From the NCBI GenBank assembly GCA_023457875.1, contig JAEXBC010000453.1:1-13545 (forward strand): a stretch of DNA of 13,545 nucleotides, given 5' to 3'. Numbering within the stretch: position 1 is the stretch's first letter; each line of letters begins with the position of its first letter. Source of the stretch: Bacillota bacterium (GTDB lineage Bacteria; Bacillota; Clostridia; Lachnospirales; Cellulosilyticaceae). A program made the translations under genes and the position numbers. Shown here piece after piece: positions 1-8,135 of this stretch. Below the pieces are notes generated by a model, which was given only the letters and a program-made list of their open reading frames with translations, ran no database searches and was not told where the DNA came from.

Positions 1-1
1 A

Positions 2-706
2 CCAGATTATTTACGCTACTTGAAATTAAAATATCCTAATTGCAAGATTGTAAAAATACATAGGGATTCGTATGATATCTGGAGACGTAAAAATAAAGAA
101 TTTACTGATTCTGATATGTCTTCCTTGTTTGATTTGCAAATGTCATACGATAATGGTGATTCAAAGAAATATGGCATGATTCATTTTGATGAAATTGAAT
201 CTAAGACCTCAGTTATAGTTGATAAGAATTATCCGTTGTATGATGTTTTCTTTGCAGGTGCTGCAAAAGATAGATTGCCACTCCTACTATCGATATATGA
301 TCATTTGTCAAAAAATGGTTTTAAATGTTTTTTTTATTTAACGTGTGTTGATAAGAAAAATCAAATAAAACGAGATAATATTGTGTATGCAGATAAGAAT
401 ATGTCATATAGAGAAATGCTGCATCATACTGTTAATTCAAAAGTTGTACTTGAAGTTAATCAAGGGTGTGTAGATGGTTTTACTTCCAGATTCTTGGAAT
501 CTGTTTTATATAATAAGAGATTGTTAACAAATAATATTGCAGTTAAGAAGAATCGCTATTACAGCAATCGATTCATATGTTGCTTTGTAAAGCCGGATGA
601 GATATCTCCTGATTTTATTAACGATAATACAGAAGTTAACTATAATTATGCGGGAGAGTTTTCACCAGTCCACTTGATACGGTTAATTGAAAACTCTTTG
701 AAATAA
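2..706 (+). CDS. Putative glycosyltransferase, 5' end missing
   Basis: The reading frame is already open at base 2, and the first possible start inside the window is only a TTG at base 20, so the true start almost certainly lies upstream. Counting from that TTG, 228 residues remain. The segment FDLQMSYDNGDSKKYG (about 37-52) and the later DVFFAGAAKDRL (about 75-86) resemble a family of putative GT-B-type glycosyltransferases common in Bacteroidales capsule loci. In that family an 'FD..ftYD..DakkYg' block precedes a 'D.fFvG.akdR' block. Near the C-terminus, SRFLESVLYNKRLLTNN (about 156-172) fits the region that usually carries the nucleotide-sugar contact glutamate (E160 here). No membrane segment or signal peptide is visible. 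It ends 6 bases before the flippase gene and is probably co-transcribed with it. Donor and acceptor cannot be inferred. The family assignment is from memory of motifs and is moderately secure. Confidence 0.6.
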   Translation, partial: PDYLRYLKLKYPNCKIVKIHRDSYDIWRRKNKEFTDSDMSSLFDLQMSYDNGDSKKYGMIHFDEIESKTSVIVDKNYPLYDVFFAGAAKDRLPLLLSIYDHLSKNGFKCFFYLTCVDKKNQIKRDNIVYADKNMSYREMLHHTVNSKVVLEVNQGCVDGFTSRFLESVLYNKRLLTNNIAVKKNRYYSNRFICCFVKPDEISPDFINDNTEVNYNYAGEFSPVHLIRLIENSLK

Positions 707-712
707 TAAATA

Positions 713-2158
713 ATGATGGAGTTAAATACCGAAATAAATAAGAAAACAGTCATCGGATCACTTGCATGGAAGTTTTTTGAGAGATTCGTGTCTCAAGGTT
801 TAAGCCTTGTAATTCAAATTGTATTAGCACGAATCTTATTACCCGAAGATTTTGGTAGCTTAGCAATCATTGCTGCTATTACGAACTATGCTGCTTTATT
901 TGTACAATCAGGTATAGCAACAGCCATTGTACAAAAAAATGATTTAGATGATTTGGATGTGTCTACAGTTTTTATGTCATCTATGGGATTGGCAATTGTT
1001 TTTTATCTAATTCTTTTTTTTCTATCCCCATGGATCGCTGATTTCTATAATTCGCCAATTTTATCACCAACTTTGAGAGTTCTTTCGTTAGTATTATTTT
1101 TGAATGCTATAAACTCTGTTCAGACTGCAATATTGTCACGTAGGATGCAGTTTAAGCGATTATTTATGAGAAGCTTATTTGCAGTTCCTATCTCTGGATT
1201 TGTGGGTATAACAATGGCATATTTGGGATTTGATTTGTGGGCTCTTGTGGCCTATAATTTAACAAATATGTTGGTTGTTGTTCTTGTCATGAATATAGGA
1301 AGCGATATGAAGATCAAGAAAGGATTTTCTTGGGAAAGAGCGAGAAAAATATATAATTTTAGTGGCAAAATCCTCTTGTCTAGCTTAGTGTCTGGTGGAC
1401 ATGATATTATCAGAACGATGACAATAGGAAAAAAATACACATCTGCTGACTTGGCATATTATGATAAAGCTTATACATACTCCTACTACATTGTTACTAT
1501 TCTTAATTCAACTGTGTCTAGTGTTATGCTTCCTACATTCTCAAAGTCACAAGATAATCTAATAGAGTTAAAACGAATTTCGAGGCTATCTGTTAAACTT
1601 TCCGCTTTTATTATGATCCCGTTGTTAGTAGGCGCTGCAGTAGTCTCATATTCACTCGTGTTGATACTTTTGACAGATAAATGGTTGCCATGCGTTCCTT
1701 TTCTGGCACTTTTTTGTGTTTTAAGAATCCCAGGTATTTTTATGTCAATAGATAGACAAGTTTATTATGCTATAGGTAGAAGTGATATTAATCTGTATTA
1801 TGAGATTAGTCTTTGTGCGCTAAACCTAATCTGTTTTTTTGTCGCAGTCCACTATGGAATCATATGGATAGCTATTTGTGCATGCATAATAGAATTCTTA
1901 GGATTAATTGCAGTTTCTATTTTAAGTTCAAGACTTTACGGGTATTCTATAATAGAAAGAATTAATGATCTTTGGAAGACTGTTTTGGCTTCAATTATAA
2001 TGGGTTTATGTGTGTATTCACTTCCAGATGTAATGTTTGTCGATAGGTTCGTTCTATTTATAGTTCAAGTAATATTAGGAATAACTATCTATTTGGCTAT
2101 TTCTCTTTTACTTAAAAATGAAAATATTTATTATATTAAGATACTAATAACAAAATAG
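713..2158 (+). CDS. wzx: Wzx-type polysaccharide flippase (PST/MOP superfamily)
   Basis: This 481-residue integral membrane protein has the length and hydrophobic profile of polysaccharide exporters, with roughly 12-14 membrane segments across its whole length. The N-terminal block GSLAWKFFERFVSQG followed by QIVLARILLPEDFG is the hallmark of the Polysacc_synt family (TuaB/WzxC-like), where 'laR.L.PedfG' sits between the first two helices. Known family members flip undecaprenyl-pyrophosphate-linked repeat units across the inner membrane for Wzy-dependent polymerisation. Two start codons are adjacent (713 and 716); the first is chosen. No Shine-Dalgarno sequence is present; the leader is A/T only, as is usual in Bacteroidetes. 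The gene is very AT-rich (18 G/C in bases 1861-1920), in contrast to the next gene. A run of eight T lies in the coding sequence at 1014-1021. Confidence 0.9.
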   Translation: MMELNTEINKKTVIGSLAWKFFERFVSQGLSLVIQIVLARILLPEDFGSLAIIAAITNYAALFVQSGIATAIVQKNDLDDLDVSTVFMSSMGLAIVFYLILFFLSPWIADFYNSPILSPTLRVLSLVLFLNAINSVQTAILSRRMQFKRLFMRSLFAVPISGFVGITMAYLGFDLWALVAYNLTNMLVVVLVMNIGSDMKIKKGFSWERARKIYNFSGKILLSSLVSGGHDIIRTMTIGKKYTSADLAYYDKAYTYSYYIVTILNSTVSSVMLPTFSKSQDNLIELKRISRLSVKLSAFIMIPLLVGAAVVSYSLVLILLTDKWLPCVPFLALFCVLRIPGIFMSIDRQVYYAIGRSDINLYYEISLCALNLICFFVAVHYGIIWIAICACIIEFLGLIAVSILSSRLYGYSIIERINDLWKTVLASIIMGLCVYSLPDVMFVDRFVLFIVQVILGITIYLAISLLLKNENIYYIKILITK

Positions 2159-2170
2159 ACATTAGCAATT

Positions 2171-3301
2171 ATGATCAACGTGTATCAGCCCACTTTGGGC
2201 AAGGAAGAGCTTGATGCTCTTGAAAAAGTATTCGAGTCTAACTGGCTTGGTAAAGGCAAGCGAGTTGCAGAGTTTGAAGAGAGGTATGCAGAGCACATCA
2301 AAACGTCTAAGGACTTAGTGTTGACGACCAATTGTTGTAGCGAAGGTCTTTTCTCTTCAATGCATCTTCTGGATGTTCAGCAAGGTGATGAAGTGATTGT
2401 ACCTACTATTAGTTTCATTGGCGCGGGCAATGCTGTTTGTGTACATGGAGCAAAGATGGTTCTGTGTGATGTAGATCCCCATACGCTTAATGCTCGTGCA
2501 AAGGACATCGAGAAGGTAATCACCTCTAAGACAAAGGCACTCCTTCTTCTTCACTATGGCGGTGTTCCTTGTGAGATGGATGAGATTATGGCTCTCTGCA
2601 ATAAGCACAATATCAAGGTAATTGAGGATGCAGCAGCTGGTGTAAACTCTTTCTATAAAGGTAAAGCAATTGGCACTTTTGGTGATATGGGTATGTGGTC
2701 TTTCGATGCTATGAAGATTCTCGTTTGCGGTGATGGTGCTATGCTTCATTTCAACAGCCCAGAACTTCGTCATAAGGCTGATCGATGGTTCTATTTTGGC
2801 CTTGAAACAAAGAGTGGCTATGAGAACTCTGTTGGACAGAAGTGGTGGGAGTTTGACATCTCTTGCTTCGGTCATCGTGCTATCATGAATGATATTACTG
2901 CAACTATGGCTCTCGAGCAGTTGAAGAAAATTCCTATGTACATGGAGAAGCGCAAAGTTGTTAGTGATTTCTATTATGCTAATCTTAAGCAGTTCTCTTG
3001 GATCGAGCTACCGCCTGTATTGCCTGATTACATTCAAACTTCATTCTACTTCTTCCATATCCAGTTGAAGAATGGCATGCGTGATACGTTTGCTAAATAC
3101 CTTCGCGAGAATGGTATTTATACTACTTATCGCTACTACCCACTTCATCGTGTTCCGGGTTACGGCGTAACAGGCAACTTTCCTAATGCAGATTATGCAG
3201 CAGATAATACTCTTAATCTTCCAATTCATCAGACAATCTCAAATGATGAGTTGAATTATATGCTGGATAAGATTAAGGAATTTGATAAACTTTATTGCTA
3301 A
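2171..3301 (+). CDS. DegT/DnrJ/EryC1/StrS-family sugar aminotransferase
   Basis: At 376 residues this is a full-length fold-type-I PLP enzyme of the family that aminates keto groups of nucleotide-linked deoxysugars. Visible landmarks are the N-terminal NWLGKGKRVAEFEE (about 24-37), HYGG (128-131), IED with D153 expected to hold the PLP ring nitrogen, and SFDAMK with K182 as the expected Schiff-base lysine. The segment after the lysine reads ILVCGDGAM, where most family members have a TTGEGG-like stretch, so it belongs to a divergent subfamily; the exact sugar cannot be named. It should act in the cytoplasm, supplying a 4- or 3-amino sugar to the glycosyltransferases of this locus. It starts 12 bases after the flippase. 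Its base use is richer in G and C (27 of 60 in 2701-2760), suggesting a different origin from the flanking AT-rich genes. Confidence 0.9.
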   Translation: MINVYQPTLGKEELDALEKVFESNWLGKGKRVAEFEERYAEHIKTSKDLVLTTNCCSEGLFSSMHLLDVQQGDEVIVPTISFIGAGNAVCVHGAKMVLCDVDPHTLNARAKDIEKVITSKTKALLLLHYGGVPCEMDEIMALCNKHNIKVIEDAAAGVNSFYKGKAIGTFGDMGMWSFDAMKILVCGDGAMLHFNSPELRHKADRWFYFGLETKSGYENSVGQKWWEFDISCFGHRAIMNDITATMALEQLKKIPMYMEKRKVVSDFYYANLKQFSWIELPPVLPDYIQTSFYFFHIQLKNGMRDTFAKYLRENGIYTTYRYYPLHRVPGYGVTGNFPNADYAADNTLNLPIHQTISNDELNYMLDKIKEFDKLYC

Positions 3302-3310
3302 ATAAATTAC

Positions 3311-3339
3311 GAGGCATCTATTGCTGTAATGGATGCCTT
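3311..3339 (+). promoter_or_regulatory. 12-bp hairpin between aminotransferase and acyltransferase genes
   Basis: AGGCATC (3312-3318) pairs with GATGCCT (3332-3338). The pairing continues inward through T-G, A-T, T-A, T-A and G-T to a 3-base loop at 3324-3326, giving a 12-bp stem with two wobble pairs and no mismatch. It occupies over half of the 53-base spacer between the aminotransferase stop and the acyltransferase start, and only three T follow it. It could be a weak terminator or attenuator, or an RNA processing or stability element. The short T-tract makes a strong terminator unlikely, especially as downstream genes would need read-through. Confidence 0.5.
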
Positions 3340-3354
3340 TGATAAGAGTAATTT

Positions 3355-4347
3355 ATGACAATTAACATCCAACTTTTAAGCTCATATAGAAGTCAAATTA
3401 TGGGCGTTTGTATGATATTTGTAATGTTATGTCACGCCCGCTTAGATGGCGCGTCATACCCAAGTTTTATTTTGTCCTTTTTGGATTATTTAGATACTGG
3501 TGTTGATGTCTTTTTACTCGTATCTGGGCTTGGAATGTACTTTTCATTAAGTAAAGCTGAGGATACTGGTAATTACAGCTATTGGAAATGGATCAAAAGA
3601 AGATTAGTAAGGATTCTTATTCCATATTTATTCATTGAGACTCCGTTTTGGTTAATTTATTGTGTAAATAAAGATTTAGGCTTCTTAGATTTTCTTTATT
3701 ATATATCCATGGCTTCTTTTTGGGTTGAGCATATCGGAGTATGGTTTCTTGCATTAATTATTCCATTGTATCTCGTTACTCCATTAATTCACAAGTTGTT
3801 AAAACAAACACAATACAACTTTATTCTTATTCTGTTGCTTATTATACTATCCATGGTTATATCAGTTCTACCTATTTCTACTACATCTGAGTTGCTTAAT
3901 AGTATTATTGGCAACATGCAAACTGTGATTTGTAGAGTGCCATGTTATATCATTGGTCTCAGTTGGGGGAGGCTGATTAGTAACAAGCGCAGTATTCATT
4001 CGTTTTGGTTAGTTCTAATTCCTTTTCTATTTTTCTTTTTAAGATTTGTTCCAATTGTTAATACTATATACAGAGGATGGTTGCTAGCAATAGCTATTGC
4101 AATTTTGCTTTCATATCTAATCGATTGCATAAAAAACGGAATTGTTGCTAATAAATTACTTTTGATAATTGGCAATGCGACACTTTCAATTTATATTTCA
4201 TATGATGTAATGAAGAATGTATTACACGTCCCATTGGGTGATGGTACATGGTATTATTCTCTTTCAATTATTTCTGGTTTTGTGTTAGGTATCTCATATT
4301 ATTATGTAGAATTAAGTGCTAGGAAATGGTTAAAAAATCCAACATGA
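3355..4347 (+). CDS. Membrane acyltransferase, acyltransferase-3 family (first of pair)
   Basis: This 330-residue polytopic membrane protein carries the pattern of the acyltransferase-3 family (OafA/WecH-like), whose members move acetyl or other acyl groups onto sugars at the inner membrane. The N-terminal SYRSQIMGVCMIFVMLCHA contains the conserved arginine (R12) and the catalytic-type histidine (H27). DVFLLVSGLG (51-60) corresponds to the 'D.FFv.SGf' helix, and WKWIKRRLVRILIPY (77-91) to the conserved basic loop and helix. About ten hydrophobic segments follow. The probable role is O-acylation of the repeat unit, although other substrates are possible. The last bases overlap the next gene by an ATGA junction, so the two are probably translationally coupled. 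Composition is AT-rich, unlike the aminotransferase upstream. Confidence 0.85.
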   Translation: MTINIQLLSSYRSQIMGVCMIFVMLCHARLDGASYPSFILSFLDYLDTGVDVFLLVSGLGMYFSLSKAEDTGNYSYWKWIKRRLVRILIPYLFIETPFWLIYCVNKDLGFLDFLYYISMASFWVEHIGVWFLALIIPLYLVTPLIHKLLKQTQYNFILILLLIILSMVISVLPISTTSELLNSIIGNMQTVICRVPCYIIGLSWGRLISNKRSIHSFWLVLIPFLFFFLRFVPIVNTIYRGWLLAIAIAILLSYLIDCIKNGIVANKLLLIIGNATLSIYISYDVMKNVLHVPLGDGTWYYSLSIISGFVLGISYYYVELSARKWLKNPT

Positions 4348-5399
4348 ATAAATCCCCATATACTCCCCAAACGCAGCGACTATCTGGATTGGAATTATTG
4401 CGTCTAATTGCAATGCTTGGAATTGTACTGTCTCATTGGGGAGGACACGGGTCGTGGAACCTATCATCAGATAATACTTTCATCATAAATAAGATATGGC
4501 TTCAGTTGTGCCAGTTTTTCGGGGAGGTAGGTAATTGCATCTTTTTCTTAATAACGGGTTACTTTACTTATAATAGGGAAACAATTAATAAAAAAGGTAT
4601 TATACGTTTGATTCTAGATGTTAAATTCTATGCTTTTTCCGTCTGGCTTGTAGCACTTGCATTAGGTGTATACTCGTTTTCTTTTGGAGGATTAACGAAA
4701 TATCTTTTCCCAATTGTATTTAAGCAGTATTGGTTCGTGTTGCCCTTTTTAACGGTTTGTGCAATTGCTCCATGGATAAATGATATTTTGAGAAAATCTA
4801 CCCCAAAAACACTAAAATGGTATTTCGTAATTATGATCTTAATAGAGATGATTTTACCACTTATTGGCGCTATTACGATTTCTTCAAATGTCGGATTGTT
4901 TATACTTGTTTATTCTATAGGGGCAATAATAAAAAAAGAGGAGAAACTTTTTTCTTTTGTAAACCGCTATAGGCTATTACTAATTGGATGTGGTTATGGA
5001 ATTGCTATTGGTTCTTTATATTTCATAGACTTAATGTGTGCAAAACTAGGTATTTCGTGTGATTATTCAATGGTGTTAATTAGCCGATTTTCATTTGTAC
5101 CAATATTAGCATCTCTTGGTCTGTTTTTGGTGTTCAAACAGAAACGTTTTACAAATTCGATGATAAATTATTGTGCACAAGGCGTTCTGTCTGTTTATTT
5201 GATAAGTGAACATCCATATATTCATCCATGGTTTTGGAAATCCAATTTTGATAATATGGATTTTTATTATTCTATTTACTTGATTCCGATATCAATAGGA
5301 CAATGTATTATTGTTATGGTGGCCTGTTTAATTATCGATACATTATATAGAATAATAAAACAACAGTTAGCGAATGTTATTAACTGTAAATCCTTATAG
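4344..5399 (+). CDS. Membrane acyltransferase, acyltransferase-3 family (second of pair)
   Basis: This 351-residue polytopic protein has SGLELLRLIAMLGIVLSHW near the N-terminus, the acyltransferase-3 signature with R20 and H31, then NCIFFLITGYF (64-74) and a C-terminal VYLISEHPY typical of the OafA/WecH-like branch. I chose the ATG at 4344 because it forms ATGA with the upstream stop (TGA at 4345-4347), a standard coupling arrangement. An in-frame ATG at 4326 would add six residues and a deeper overlap and is less likely. The predicted role is transfer of an acetyl or related acyl group to a sugar, on the lipid-linked unit or the polymer. It is clearly divergent in sequence from the preceding acyltransferase, so the two probably modify different positions rather than being a recent duplication. 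The GT4 gene follows after 12 bases. Confidence 0.87.
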   Translation: MNKSPYTPQTQRLSGLELLRLIAMLGIVLSHWGGHGSWNLSSDNTFIINKIWLQLCQFFGEVGNCIFFLITGYFTYNRETINKKGIIRLILDVKFYAFSVWLVALALGVYSFSFGGLTKYLFPIVFKQYWFVLPFLTVCAIAPWINDILRKSTPKTLKWYFVIMILIEMILPLIGAITISSNVGLFILVYSIGAIIKKEEKLFSFVNRYRLLLIGCGYGIAIGSLYFIDLMCAKLGISCDYSMVLISRFSFVPILASLGLFLVFKQKRFTNSMINYCAQGVLSVYLISEHPYIHPWFWKSNFDNMDFYYSIYLIPISIGQCIIVMVACLIIDTLYRIIKQQLANVINCKSL

Positions 5400-5411
5400 G
5401 AATAAAATATA

Positions 5412-6497
5412 ATGAATATTACTTTTTTAATTGGATCGTTAAAAGGGGGAGGAGCAGAAAGAGTAACCTGTAATCTTGCCAATTATCTTGCAGAGAAAGG
5501 ACATAATGTTACAATTCTAACAATTCATGAACCAGAAGATAGATCGCATTTGAACCTAAGTGTAGATTACCAGACATTGACAAGAAAACGTATACCATTA
5601 ACCTTTATTCGCGCATTATTCAAAATTGCGTGTTTGGGTAAATATATATTACTTAATAAGCCTGACGTTTATGTGCCTTTTTTGCCCCAAAGTTGCAAGT
5701 GTTTATTTCTTTATAAACGAATTATTAAATGTCCAATTATCATTACGGAAAGATCGTCTCCTGAAAGCTTGCCTATTAAGGCTCAACAGAACCGAATATC
5801 TTTTGCCCAAAAAGCCGATGGAGCTGTATGGCAAACTTCTAGCGTTAGCGACTGGTATAATCAACATGTGAAATACCCTACATGTATAATACCCAATGCT
5901 ATTAATGTTGAATTTTTGATAGAGCCTAACCGTCATGTCAGGGCAAAGAGAATAGTCGCTATAGGTAGACTTACAAAGCTTAAGGGTTTTGATTTGCTTA
6001 TTGACGCTTTTGCACTTGTGGCAAATCAACTGGACGAATACACGCTTGAGATATATGGTGAAGGCAACTGTAGAGATGAGTTGTCGAGGCAAATAAAATC
6101 TAAAGGATTAAGTAATCGGATCAAGTTATTAGGATTTTGTGATGATATTCCAAGAGCAATAAGAGATGCAAGTCTATATATATCCTCTTCTGACTATGAA
6201 GGAATGCCCAACTCACTTATGGAAGCGATGGCATTAGGATTACCATGCATCGCAACAGATTGCCCAAGTGGAGGTTCTCGTCTCTTAATTCAAGATGGTA
6301 AGAATGGTCTATTGGTTCCTGTTAGGAAAGTAGAAAATATGGCAGAAGCTATATTAAAAGTACTTGATGATTCCCAACTTGCGGAAAGTCTAAGTCAAGA
6401 AGCAATCTTGGTCAGAGATGTGCTATCCGCAGATAAAATTTATGGAAAATGGGAGAAGTATATATGCGATGTTGTTGAAAAATATAAACGTTTGTAA
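5412..6497 (+). CDS. GT4-family glycosyltransferase
   Basis: This is a 361-residue soluble or peripheral GT-B enzyme. The N-terminal domain begins ITFLIGSLKGGGAERV with the glycine-rich loop at 12-14. The C-terminal nucleotide-sugar domain has AIGRLTKLKGFDLLIDAF (about 183-200, with R186 and K191 in the usual phosphate-binding places). It also has the E-x7-E signature as EGMPNSLME (E263 to E271), followed by EAMALGLP. These are the hallmarks of retaining GT4 transferases. It should add one sugar to the undecaprenyl-linked repeat unit on the cytoplasmic side; donor and linkage are not predictable. The gene is AT-rich and starts 12 bases after the second acyltransferase. It is the last intact gene before a 524-base gene-free stretch, so it may end one module of the locus. 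Confidence 0.93.
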   Translation: MNITFLIGSLKGGGAERVTCNLANYLAEKGHNVTILTIHEPEDRSHLNLSVDYQTLTRKRIPLTFIRALFKIACLGKYILLNKPDVYVPFLPQSCKCLFLYKRIIKCPIIITERSSPESLPIKAQQNRISFAQKADGAVWQTSSVSDWYNQHVKYPTCIIPNAINVEFLIEPNRHVRAKRIVAIGRLTKLKGFDLLIDAFALVANQLDEYTLEIYGEGNCRDELSRQIKSKGLSNRIKLLGFCDDIPRAIRDASLYISSSDYEGMPNSLMEAMALGLPCIATDCPSGGSRLLIQDGKNGLLVPVRKVENMAEAILKVLDDSQLAESLSQEAILVRDVLSADKIYGKWEKYICDVVEKYKRL

Positions 6498-7021
6498 ATG
6501 GTAGGTCTCATAGGTTATTTGTATCTATTATTTAACATGTCATATTTTAAAGAAGCATCGCAAGGAAATATCACTGATAAGTAATAATTTGTGTAGTAAT
6601 TGAGTTTATTGATGTACGGTGAAACTGTGAACTCGTTTTGGAGTAACGTTTGTTTATTCCTTATAGGATTAGGCCCCTGTTTATTATTCAGAAGATATGA
6701 AAATCGTCGACACAAAAGTTGTCAATTCCAGTATGTTTAGTGACTATGACGCTCTTGTAGCTGATTTCGCAATTGAATAAATGAGTTTAAAGGCTAATTG
6801 AATTTTATAAGAATTCACTGCAAAACAGATTGAAGTTGTTTTTTTAATGGTATGTACGGTAGTGTTGTATTATAAAAGCGAAGAATTTCCTTTTGCAGCA
6901 GAATTAATAATTATTTAAGTGTTTACTAATTCCGAATATCTTGGATTATAGGAAAACGTTCTAGCATTGAAATTCTCATTTAAGTCAAGCTCTATATATA
7001 ATTTATGTAAATAATGAAGAT
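6498..7021 (+). other. 524-base gene-free stretch with probable gene remnants
   Basis: No intact gene is visible on either strand. An ATG directly abuts the preceding stop and opens 28 codons (6498-6584) beginning MVGLIGYLYLLFN. In the same frame, beyond several stop codons, 42 codons (6612-6740) read WSNVCLFLIGLGPCLLF, a membrane-helix-like segment ending in basic residues. A separate frame at 6697-6780 gives 27 codons starting MKIVDTKVVNSSMF, and another at 6847-6918 ends EEFPFAAELIII. Such short hydrophobic and protein-like pieces scattered over frames and stops fit one or two decayed genes, possibly a membrane protein such as a polymerase followed by a transferase. The identity is inference and none is claimed as functional. 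I found no clear Bacteroidetes promoter (TAnnTTTG) here, although one may be needed for the genes that follow. Confidence 0.4.
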
Positions 7022-8134
7022 ATGATAAAAGTAGTATTTTTAATGACTAATTGTAAAAAAAGTGGACCTGTTCAGCAGATGTTAAATATAATAAAGAATT
7101 TGAATAGGGATTGTTTCGACCCTTATTTAGTAACATTATATGAGGAAGATAAAGATCTTAGCCAATTCTATCTCTATGAGCCTTATGTGAAACATGTGTT
7201 TGCTCCAACAGAAAAACTGGAGATGCTATTAGGACGTGATAAAATATTGTGTAAAGCTTTAGATGAAATTAAGCCGGATGTGATTCATACTTTGGGCGTT
7301 TTTCCTGATTTCGCCGTGTGCAGAATAAGAAAATATAATCAAATAACAACATTAAGATGTTATGTGTATGAAGACTTTTTGGCTAAGTTTGGAAAACTAA
7401 AAGGGACTATTCTAGCAAAACTGTATATATACGCAATGCTTCACACGAAGAAGACTGTAACATGCTCAGAAAGCCTTGCGAAGATTTACAAAAAGGAATT
7501 AGGTTTTGATTTTGACTTTGTTCGTAATGGTGTCGATATGGATCATTACAGTTGTGTCACAGAAGCTGAAAAGATGGAAATACGTAAGGATATGAATCTT
7601 TCCGAGGGTAGTTTTATCTTTGCATATACTGGTCAAATTATTGAGCGTAAAAATATGGATTTTCTACTGAGCACGTTTGCAAAAACATTCAAGGAGAAGA
7701 AGTTTTCCTTGCTTGTATTGGGCGGTGGTGCTCAGTTGGAGGATCTGAAGATGAAATATGGAAATATTGAAAATATAGATTTTCGTGGTAACGTACTTAA
7801 TGTAAATTATTTCCTAAAGGCTTGTGATGCATATGTTAGCGCTAGTAAATCGGAGGGCCTGCCCAATGGAGTGTTGGAGGCTATGGCAACAGGGCTACCT
7901 GTAATATTGAGTGATATACCTCAGCATATAGAGATACATGAGGCTAATACTGATTGTGGATTCATTTTTGATATAAACAATGAAGATGCTCTGGCTATAT
8001 GTCTAAAGAAGATGGTGAATGGCGATTACAAGAAGATGGGGAATGCAGCATATGAGTCTGCTCACCAGAATTTTTCAGCACCACTTATGAGTAAGAATTA
8101 TCAGAAAATCTATAAACAAATCTCTGGCAAATAA
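7022..8134 (+). CDS. GT4-family glycosyltransferase (SGP-type N-terminus)
   Basis: This is a 370-residue GT-B glycosyltransferase. The N-terminal KVVFLMTNCKKSGPVQQML has SGP (14-16) in place of the usual GG loop, a variant seen in many Bacteroidales capsule transferases. The C-terminal domain shows YTGQIIERKN (202-211, with R209 and K210), LVLGGG (231-236) and the E-x7-E motif as EGLPNGVLE (E278 to E286), then AMATGLP. It is expected to be a retaining transferase extending the lipid-linked repeat unit in the cytoplasm; the sugar is unknown. It is not a close copy of the GT4 gene upstream. It follows the gene-free stretch, so it may begin a new transcription unit, and it is followed after a single base by the GT2 gene, implying coupled expression. 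Confidence 0.92.
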   Translation: MIKVVFLMTNCKKSGPVQQMLNIIKNLNRDCFDPYLVTLYEEDKDLSQFYLYEPYVKHVFAPTEKLEMLLGRDKILCKALDEIKPDVIHTLGVFPDFAVCRIRKYNQITTLRCYVYEDFLAKFGKLKGTILAKLYIYAMLHTKKTVTCSESLAKIYKKELGFDFDFVRNGVDMDHYSCVTEAEKMEIRKDMNLSEGSFIFAYTGQIIERKNMDFLLSTFAKTFKEKKFSLLVLGGGAQLEDLKMKYGNIENIDFRGNVLNVNYFLKACDAYVSASKSEGLPNGVLEAMATGLPVILSDIPQHIEIHEANTDCGFIFDINNEDALAICLKKMVNGDYKKMGNAAYESAHQNFSAPLMSKNYQKIYKQISGK

Positions 8135-8135
8135 T

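Noticed and set aside
2357..2875. Long minus-strand open frame (172 codons) inside the aminotransferase
   Set aside because: It is wholly antisense to a well-supported PLP enzyme, has no recognisable domain, and is explained by the codon use of the + strand gene.
5626..6092. Open frames on both strands within the GT4 gene (5626-5871 + and 5703-6092 -)
   Set aside because: They overlap a complete GT4 protein with all motifs present and show no domain signal of their own.
6612..6860. Direct repeat ATGTACGGT at 6612-6620 and 6852-6860
   Set aside because: A nine-base match within about 500 bases is not surprising by chance, and the flanks do not continue the match.
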